Assembly (NCBI RefSeq): GCF_000701345.1
Contig: NZ_JNIJ01000013.1
Location: forward strand, 1 to 64,000
Source of the DNA: Bradyrhizobium sp. URHD0069
GTDB lineage: Bacteria > Pseudomonadota > Alphaproteobacteria > Rhizobiales > Xanthobacteraceae
DNA: 64,000 nucleotides
Direction: 5' to 3'
Each line of letters begins with the position of its first letter. Positions within the stretch are counted from its first letter, which is position 1. The notes under the pieces were generated by a model, which was given only the letters and a program-made list of their open reading frames with translations, ran no database searches and was not told the DNA's origin. Shown here piece after piece: positions 59,028 through 64,000 of this stretch. The position numbers and the translations under genes were made by a program.

Positions 59028-59360
59028 TTAATTCAGCGACGGATTGCGCGGGCGATAGCCGCCGGCCTTGTCCTTCACGAAGATCTCGGCGACTTGCGAA
59101 TGCCGGATCGGCTCGCCGGAATCGTCAGGCAATAAATTCTGCTCGGACACGTAGGCGACGTATTCCGATTCCGAATTCTCGGCCAGCAGATGATAGAATG
59201 GCTGATCCTTCTGAGGCCGGACCTCCTCGGGGATCGACAACCACCATTCCTCGGTATTGTTGAAGACCGGATCGATATCGAAGATCACGCCCCGGAACGA
59301 AAAGATCCGGTGACGGACGATCTGTCCGATCTGAAATTTGGCGGTCCGCGCTTTTATCAT
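59028..59360 (-). CDS. hspQ: Heat shock protein HspQ
   Basis: 110 aa: MIKARTAKFQIGQIVRHRIF, SFRGVIFDIDPVFNNTEEWW, then QPFYHLLAENSESEYVAYVS and EQNLLPDDSGEPIRHSQV. This is the HspQ/YccV fold. In E. coli HspQ is a hemimethylated-DNA-binding protein and a specificity-enhancing factor for the Lon protease. It appears monocistronic and complete. Confidence 0.9.
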   Translation of the reverse strand: MIKARTAKFQIGQIVRHRIFSFRGVIFDIDPVFNNTEEWWLSIPEEVRPQKDQPFYHLLAENSESEYVAYVSEQNLLPDDSGEPIRHSQVAEIFVKDKAGGYRPRNPSLN

Positions 59361-59482
59361 AACTCGTCGAATAGACCATGATTGTGGCCGATGCTAGAGG
59401 CAAACGGCCGAATTAACCTTTGCCATGGCCAGTCCGTCCAAGTGCTGATCGGCGCTAATAATGATGAAAAAGACGCATCCTC

Positions 59483-60436
59483 ATGACCGACATTCTCAAT
59501 CTTGCGCTGCCGTATTTCGGCCTGATCTTCGTCGGCTACGCCTGCGGCAAGGCCAAGGGTCTTCCGGAACAGGGGCTGGCCTGGATGAACTTCTTCCTAC
59601 TGTATGTCTCGCTGCCCGCGCTGCTGTTTGGGATCATGGCAAAGACGCCATTCGAGGAACTCAACAACCCGCCATTCCTGATTGCGACCACGCTTGGTAC
59701 GATCAGCGCCTTTGCCCTTGCCATGTTTGCCGGCCGGTTGGCCGGACGGCTCTCGGTCCGCGAGGCGACGCTGGCGGGCCTTGCCGGCGGCTACGGTAAC
59801 ATCGGCTATATGGGCCCCGGCCTGGCGTTGGCCGTGCTTGGCTCCAAGGCTGCCGCGCCGACGGCGTTGATTTTCTGCTGCGATAGCATCTTTCTGTTTA
59901 CGATCGTGCCGCTGTTGATCGGGCTCACCGACAGCAAGCACCGGCCCTTGCTGCACACGCTCGGTATCGTGGTGCGACAGATCGTTTTGAATCCGTTGAT
60001 CATGTCGGCTTGCGCGGGCGCATTCGCGGCGGCGTTTCACATCCATCCGCCGGTTGCGATCGACAATACGATTCTATTTCTGCAAAACGCCGCGGCGCCT
60101 ACGGCGCTGTTTGTGCTGGGAGTGACTGTCGCGCTGCGCCCATTTGGCCGTGTACCCTGGGAAGTGCCCGCGGTGATCGCGGTAAAACTCCTGATCCATC
60201 CGCTCGTCGCTTTCGGATTGATGTTGCTGCTGGGGCCGTTTCCACAACCGTGGGCGGCGACCGCCGTACTGATGGCGTCGCTGCCGCCGGCGCTGAATGT
60301 GTTCGTGATCGCCCGGCAGAACGATGCCTGGATCGAGCCCGCGTCTGTCGCCGTGCTGATCGGAACGTTTGCCTCCGTCGTCACGCTCACCAGCGTGATG
60401 TGGTTCATCCAGACCGGCCGGCTGGTTTTTCCGTAA
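59483..60436 (+). CDS. AEC-family transporter
   Basis: A 317-aa membrane protein with about ten spans, starting MTDILNLALPYFGLIFVGYA. Signature parts are MNFFLLYVSLPALLFGIMAK, GNIGYMGPGLALAVLG, and a second repeat with PTALFVLGVTVALRPFG. The auxin efflux carrier family exports or imports small organic acids such as malate or malonate in bacteria. Substrate is unknown here, and no nearby metabolic gene narrows it. Confidence 0.85.
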   Translation: MTDILNLALPYFGLIFVGYACGKAKGLPEQGLAWMNFFLLYVSLPALLFGIMAKTPFEELNNPPFLIATTLGTISAFALAMFAGRLAGRLSVREATLAGLAGGYGNIGYMGPGLALAVLGSKAAAPTALIFCCDSIFLFTIVPLLIGLTDSKHRPLLHTLGIVVRQIVLNPLIMSACAGAFAAAFHIHPPVAIDNTILFLQNAAAPTALFVLGVTVALRPFGRVPWEVPAVIAVKLLIHPLVAFGLMLLLGPFPQPWAATAVLMASLPPALNVFVIARQNDAWIEPASVAVLIGTFASVVTLTSVMWFIQTGRLVFP

Positions 60437-60440
60437 AAGT

Positions 60441-61643
60441 TTAAACAATCCGCCGGCTCGGCCGCCAGGAAGGCGCCAGTCCCTCACGCATTGCCAGACG
60501 GCGCAGCGGCCCGATCGAACCGATCAGGTGCAGACCGGCCGCGCGCATTGATTGCATCGGCAAGAAGTCGCTGAGCAGCGAACGGTTCGCCATATCGATG
60601 ACGAACGTCCGGCTTGCAACGTCGGCGCGCCGGGCAGAATCGTAACGCTGGAGCACTTGCGGCGAGCCGACGTCTTGGCCTGATAGCATCGCCTCGTGCA
60701 CGATTACGGCGATATCGGCGGCATCGCGCAATCCCATGTTCAGGCCTTGCGCGCCGATCGGCGGCACCACATGCGCGGCCTCGCCGACCAGCGCGACGCG
60801 ATGCTGCGCGAATTGCCGGGGCTGCTCGATCGCAAGCGGAAACAGATGACGTCCCGGTTCGACCCGGATACGGCCGAGAATGGAATGCGATTGGCTTTCG
60901 GCGGCCTCGGACAGTTCGCCGTCGCTCAACGCGATCAGCCGTTCGGCTTCCCTGGGTGCGGCAACCCACACCACGCTGGATCGGTCGCCGGGTAGCGGCA
61001 CAAATACGCACGGACCCTGCGGCGTGTGAAACTCAGTTGAAATATTTCGATGCGAGCGCGAATGGCTGACGTTGAAGGTCAGCGCCGCCTGGTCGAGTCC
61101 GCGACGCTTAAGCTGGATGCCGGCGGCTTCGCGGCAGAGCGAGTGTCGCCCATCGGCGCCGACCACAAGGCGCGCGGACAGCGCTTTTCCGTGGGCGGTA
61201 CCGATTGCAACCAGCGCCTCGTACGGGTTGATCGTATCCGCCTCATCCTCGAACCGCGTCAGATGATCGGAAAGCTCAGCGGCGCGCTCCTCCAGCGCTG
61301 CTACCAGCAGACGGTTCTCGATGTTGTAGCCAAATACGTCGAGACCGATTTCGTCGCAGGAAAACCGCACCTCGGGGGCACGGATCAGGCGGCCGGTATC
61401 ATCGACCAGGCGCATCGCCCGCAATGGCGCCGCCCGGTCTTCGCAGCGCCGCCAAACGTCCAGCTGCTGCAACAAATCGACGGAACCGCCAAGCAGCGCG
61501 GTGGTGCGATTGTCGGCGTAGGGCGCTCGGCGGGCGATGAGGGCGGTATTGGCGCCGGTTTGCGCCAACGCAATCGCGGCCGCAAGTCCTGCAGGGCCGC
61601 CGCCGATCACGACGACGTCGTGTGTACCCGATACTTCGTTCAT
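60441..61643 (-). CDS. UbiH/Coq6-family FAD-dependent monooxygenase
   Basis: A 400-aa flavoprotein with the FAD dinucleotide-binding VVVIGGGPAGLAAAIALAQT, the NAD(P)H/FAD motif RLVVGADGRHSLCREAAG, and the second FAD motif RVALVGEAAHVVPPIGAQGL then NMGLRDAADIAV. This family hydroxylates ubiquinone precursors. Alphaproteobacteria have one to three such enzymes with different ring specificity (UbiH, UbiF-like, UbiL), so I leave the symbol empty. It is convergent with the AEC transporter gene, 4 bases apart. Confidence 0.85.
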   Translation of the reverse strand: MNEVSGTHDVVVIGGGPAGLAAAIALAQTGANTALIARRAPYADNRTTALLGGSVDLLQQLDVWRRCEDRAAPLRAMRLVDDTGRLIRAPEVRFSCDEIGLDVFGYNIENRLLVAALEERAAELSDHLTRFEDEADTINPYEALVAIGTAHGKALSARLVVGADGRHSLCREAAGIQLKRRGLDQAALTFNVSHSRSHRNISTEFHTPQGPCVFVPLPGDRSSVVWVAAPREAERLIALSDGELSEAAESQSHSILGRIRVEPGRHLFPLAIEQPRQFAQHRVALVGEAAHVVPPIGAQGLNMGLRDAADIAVIVHEAMLSGQDVGSPQVLQRYDSARRADVASRTFVIDMANRSLLSDFLPMQSMRAAGLHLIGSIGPLRRLAMREGLAPSWRPSRRIV

Positions 61644-61778
61644 ACCGGGACAATTGACGTTCCCGGCAGCATTTTCAAGCCCACGTCATGGCATCAATTG
61701 CCTGACCTGGTTACGCGGCGGAACGTCGCAATCGCGGATGTGCAAATCGAGGCAATTCCTGATAGCACTGCCGGGCAA

Positions 61779-62513
61779 ATGAACCAGGCAAACCAAAAAG
61801 ATTCGTTGCTAACATCGCCGGCAACCCGCGCCGCCGCATTTTCCGTGCATATCTTCACGGCGCTGGGGGCGGGCATCGCCCTGATCGCGCTGCTTGAGGC
61901 CGTGCGCGAGCACTGGGCTGCGATGTTTGGCTGGCTCGGAGCGGCGCTGGTAATGGACGCGCTCGATGGCCCGATTGCGCGGCGGCTGGATGTCGCGCGC
62001 CTGCAACCGAACTGGTCCGGCGACGTGCTCGACCTCGTGGTCGATTTCGTGACTTACGTCTTTGTTCCGGCCTATGCGATCACCGCAAGCGGTTTGCTGC
62101 TGCCGGTGGCGGCGCCGCTTTTGGGCGCGGGCATTGTCGTTACCGGCGCGCTCTATTTTGCAGACCGCCGCATGAAGGCCGACGACAATCATTTTCGCGG
62201 GTTTCCAGCGCTGTGGAATGCTGCAGCGTTTTATCTGTTCCTGCTGCATTTGCCGCCGGCAATTTCAAGCCTCGCGGTCGCTATCCTGCTTGTGCTGACA
62301 TTTGTTCCATTCCGCGTCGTTCATCCGGTACGAGTGGTGCGCCTGCGTAATCTAACCTTGTCGTTGCTCGCCATTTGGGCGGTGCTTGCGGTGATCACGC
62401 TGGCATTCGATTTCAATGTGGACGCGCCCATAACGATCGGGTTGTGTGCGATCGCCGTCTATATCATCGGAAGCGACGCGGCGATCCGGTTCGTGAGGTC
62501 GCTTCGCGCATGA
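61779..62513 (+). CDS. pcs: Phosphatidylcholine synthase
   Basis: 244 aa from MNQANQKDSLLTSPATRAAA (61779); the open frame to 61050 is antisense to the monooxygenase gene and not coding. Eight or so membrane spans. The CDP-alcohol phosphotransferase motif is DALDGPIARR then 10 residues and SGDVLDLVVDFVTY, with the longer spacing I associate with Pcs. It condenses CDP-diacylglycerol with choline to give phosphatidylcholine in the inner membrane, a lipid important for rhizobium-host interaction. Overlaps the TerC gene by 4 bases. Confidence 0.88.
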   Translation: MNQANQKDSLLTSPATRAAAFSVHIFTALGAGIALIALLEAVREHWAAMFGWLGAALVMDALDGPIARRLDVARLQPNWSGDVLDLVVDFVTYVFVPAYAITASGLLLPVAAPLLGAGIVVTGALYFADRRMKADDNHFRGFPALWNAAAFYLFLLHLPPAISSLAVAILLVLTFVPFRVVHPVRVVRLRNLTLSLLAIWAVLAVITLAFDFNVDAPITIGLCAIAVYIIGSDAAIRFVRSLRA

Positions 62514-63235
62514 TCGACTTGTTGACCAGCCCGGAAGCCTGGGCCGCATTATTGACGCTGACAGCGCTGGAAATCGTGCTCGGCATCGACAATGTTATTT
62601 TTCTGTCAGTCATTGTATCGCGTGTTCCTCCGCGGCAGGCGAAGCAAGCGCGGCAAATCGGCCTGGCGCTGGCGTTGGTATTTCGCATCCTGCTGCTCAG
62701 TCTCCTGGTGTGGTTGATCGGATTGACCCAAGCCGTCGTCACCGTGAAGGGTCTGGACTTTTCCTGGCGCGACATCATTCTGATTGGTGGCGGGCTGTTT
62801 CTGATCGCCAAGGCGACCCACGAAATTCACGGCGAAGTGGAAGCACGTGACGGCGAGGACGACGACGCGCCAAGCGCCAGCGCCTTCTTCTGGGTGATTG
62901 TCCAGATCATTATCATCGATATGGTGTTCTCGCTGGATTCGATTATCACCGCCATCGGCATGGCCCAGGATATCGAAATCATGATCGCAGCCGTCGTCAT
63001 CGCCTGCGTCGTCATGTATGTGTCTTCCGGCCCCGTCGCGAGATTCGTGGCGGACCATCCGACCACCAAGATGCTGGCGCTGGCGTTTCTGGTGCTGATC
63101 GGCGTCGCGCTGGTCGCGGACGGATTCAAATTTCATATCCCGCGCGGCTATATCTACTTTGCCATTGCCTTCTCGGCGGCGGTTGAGGCTTTCAATGTGC
63201 TGGCCAAACGCAACCGCAAAAAACCCGTTCGTTAG
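62510..63235 (+). CDS. TerC-family membrane protein
   Basis: 241 aa from ATG 62510 inside the pcs stop. Seven spans; TerC motifs ALEIVLGIDNVIFLSVIVSR with Asp in a membrane helix, and FFWVIVQIIIIDMVFSLDSI with the second Asp pair. Family members such as Alx and YkoY export or handle metal ions, notably manganese, or take part in tellurite resistance. Role here is unassigned. It ends with a basic tail KRNRKKPVR. Confidence 0.85.
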   Translation: MIDLLTSPEAWAALLTLTALEIVLGIDNVIFLSVIVSRVPPRQAKQARQIGLALALVFRILLLSLLVWLIGLTQAVVTVKGLDFSWRDIILIGGGLFLIAKATHEIHGEVEARDGEDDDAPSASAFFWVIVQIIIIDMVFSLDSIITAIGMAQDIEIMIAAVVIACVVMYVSSGPVARFVADHPTTKMLALAFLVLIGVALVADGFKFHIPRGYIYFAIAFSAAVEAFNVLAKRNRKKPVR

Positions 63236-63379
63236 AGTTGCGTATACTCTATTCCAAGACCGGTACCCACTTTTGCGGAATACGCGTTCTGCATCGCGGA
63301 TGCGCGCGGTCATTGAGTTGACAACGCGGCCTTGATGGCTTTCGCTTGATCTCAAGGCAATGCCAATGGAGAACCTGAT

Positions 63380-64000
63380 ATGACGAAGGCCGTGCGCGTG
63401 CACAAAGTAGGGGGGCCGGAAGCCCTGGTTTATGAAGAGGTGGACGTTCCTGCGCCCGGCGCCGGCGAGGTTCGCATCCGCCAGCATGCCGTCGGTCTCA
63501 ACTTCATCGATGTGTACTATCGCACGGGTCTCTACAAGGCGCCGGGGCTGCCGTTCATCGCCGGCAACGAAGCCGCGGGCGAGGTTCTCGCGGTCGGACC
63601 CGGCGTGACGAACTTTCACATCGGTGATCGCGTCGCCTATTATTTCAACCTCGGCGGCTACGCCAGCGAGCGGAATATCCCTGCGGAAAAACTGGTCAAG
63701 CTGCCCGACCACATCACCTATGAGCAGGGCGCGGTGCTGATGCTCAAAGGGCTGACGGTCTGGTACCTGCTGCACAAGACATTCAAGGTCGAACCGCACC
63801 ATCGGGTGCTGATCCATGCTGCAGCCGGCGGCATCGGCTTGCTCGCGTGCCAGTGGGCGAAGGCGATGGGAGCGCATGTCATCGGCACTGTCGGCTCCAA
63901 AGCCAAGGCCGACCTCGCGCTCGCCAACGGCTGCGATCACGTCATCCTCTATAACGAGGAGGATTTCGTCGCCCGCGTCAAGCAGATCAGCCGCAACGAG
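63380..64000 (+). CDS. Zinc-independent quinone oxidoreductase (MDR family), 3' end missing
   Basis: The frame opens at ATG 63380 (MTKAVRVHKVGGPEALVYEE) and is still open at the window end, giving 207 residues of about 325. It shows the MDR catalytic domain (VGLNFIDVYYRTGLYKAPGL, NEAAGEVLAVGPGV, IGDRVAYYFNLGGYASE) and the start of the Rossmann domain (VLIHAAAGGIGLLACQWAKA). No zinc-binding Cys cluster is present, so it belongs to the QOR type that reduces quinones with NADPH. Confidence 0.92.
   Translation, partial: MTKAVRVHKVGGPEALVYEEVDVPAPGAGEVRIRQHAVGLNFIDVYYRTGLYKAPGLPFIAGNEAAGEVLAVGPGVTNFHIGDRVAYYFNLGGYASERNIPAEKLVKLPDHITYEQGAVLMLKGLTVWYLLHKTFKVEPHHRVLIHAAAGGIGLLACQWAKAMGAHVIGTVGSKAKADLALANGCDHVILYNEEDFVARVKQISRNE

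Noticed and set aside
61050..61778. N-terminal extension of the phosphatidylcholine synthase frame
   Set aside because: Antisense to the monooxygenase gene and unlike Pcs; ATG 61779 gives the family length.
62606..63940. 444-codon minus-strand frame opposite terC and the quinone oxidoreductase
   Set aside because: Spans two convincing plus-strand genes and their gap; shadow frame.
1..64000. CRISPR arrays and rRNA genes
   Set aside because: No regularly spaced repeats with unique spacers and no rRNA-like sequence were seen.

Overview
The window looks like a chromosome segment of a Bradyrhizobium-type alphaproteobacterium (Nitrobacteraceae). The right half carries a GC-rich core gene set: ndvB/ndvD/ndvC cyclic-glucan genes, glmU-glmS, a DUF502 protein, recG, sdhE-mfd, hspQ, a UbiH-type monooxygenase, phosphatidylcholine synthase and TerC. 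The left half (about 1-33.5 kb) is an accretion of mobile DNA, much of it AT-richer, holding many small Cys-rich proteins of a kind I associate with Bradyrhizobium accessory regions. Taxonomy is inferred from gene content and not from a marker gene.

Layout. 1-727: IS110-family transposase cut by the window edge, with a structured non-coding end (730-824) that is a candidate bridge RNA. 893-4808: decayed accessory DNA with a frameshifted small gene, a thermonuclease-like gene, a truncated SRAP gene, a frameshifted zinc-ribbon gene, the 3' end of a type I restriction hsdR with its M48 metallopeptidase neighbour, and a DUF2188 gene. 5174-19559: candidate integrative element 1, with a P4-type integrase at its right end beside a 47-bp 3' fragment of tRNA-Asn, a degenerate partner site at 5174, and integrase-arm-like repeats (TACTGTAA) near both ends. 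19560-20703: a junction holding an Abi-alpha/DUF4393 gene between two copies of a 17-bp repeat, plus two further pairs of arm-like repeats that suggest lost elements.

20704-33468: integrative element 2, the best-defined feature. A perfect 48-bp direct repeat of the 3' end of tRNA-Lys(UUU) bounds it (about 12.7 kb per unit), with GTCGCACCT arm repeats inside both ends. In order it holds integrase, HTH protein, zinc-finger/Toprim/RepA-type primase-helicase, a CTAAAC-rich hairpin region that could be an origin, an HTH protein, a small membrane protein, a candidate small terminase, a complete large terminase, two more overlapping packaging-linked genes, and then a cargo zone (DUF4145 protein; HAD phosphatase overlapping a Pro-tailed membrane protein; Panacea antitoxin plus an unknown 230-aa protein). 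It has replication and packaging genes but no capsid, portal or tail gene that I can see. The simplest reading is a phage satellite carrying candidate defence or toxin-antitoxin cargo; a decayed prophage is the alternative.

33.5-64 kb: core. ndvB and ndvD point left and ndvC points right; together they would build and export periplasmic cyclic beta-(1,3),(1,6)-glucan. glmU and glmS supply UDP-GlcNAc. recG and mfd are repair helicases, and sdhE overlaps mfd by 4 bp. Two near-identical 97-bp palindromic repeats flank a GIY-YIG gene. Further palindromic repeats lie upstream of sdhE and after an IalB-family gene. The window ends inside a quinone oxidoreductase gene.
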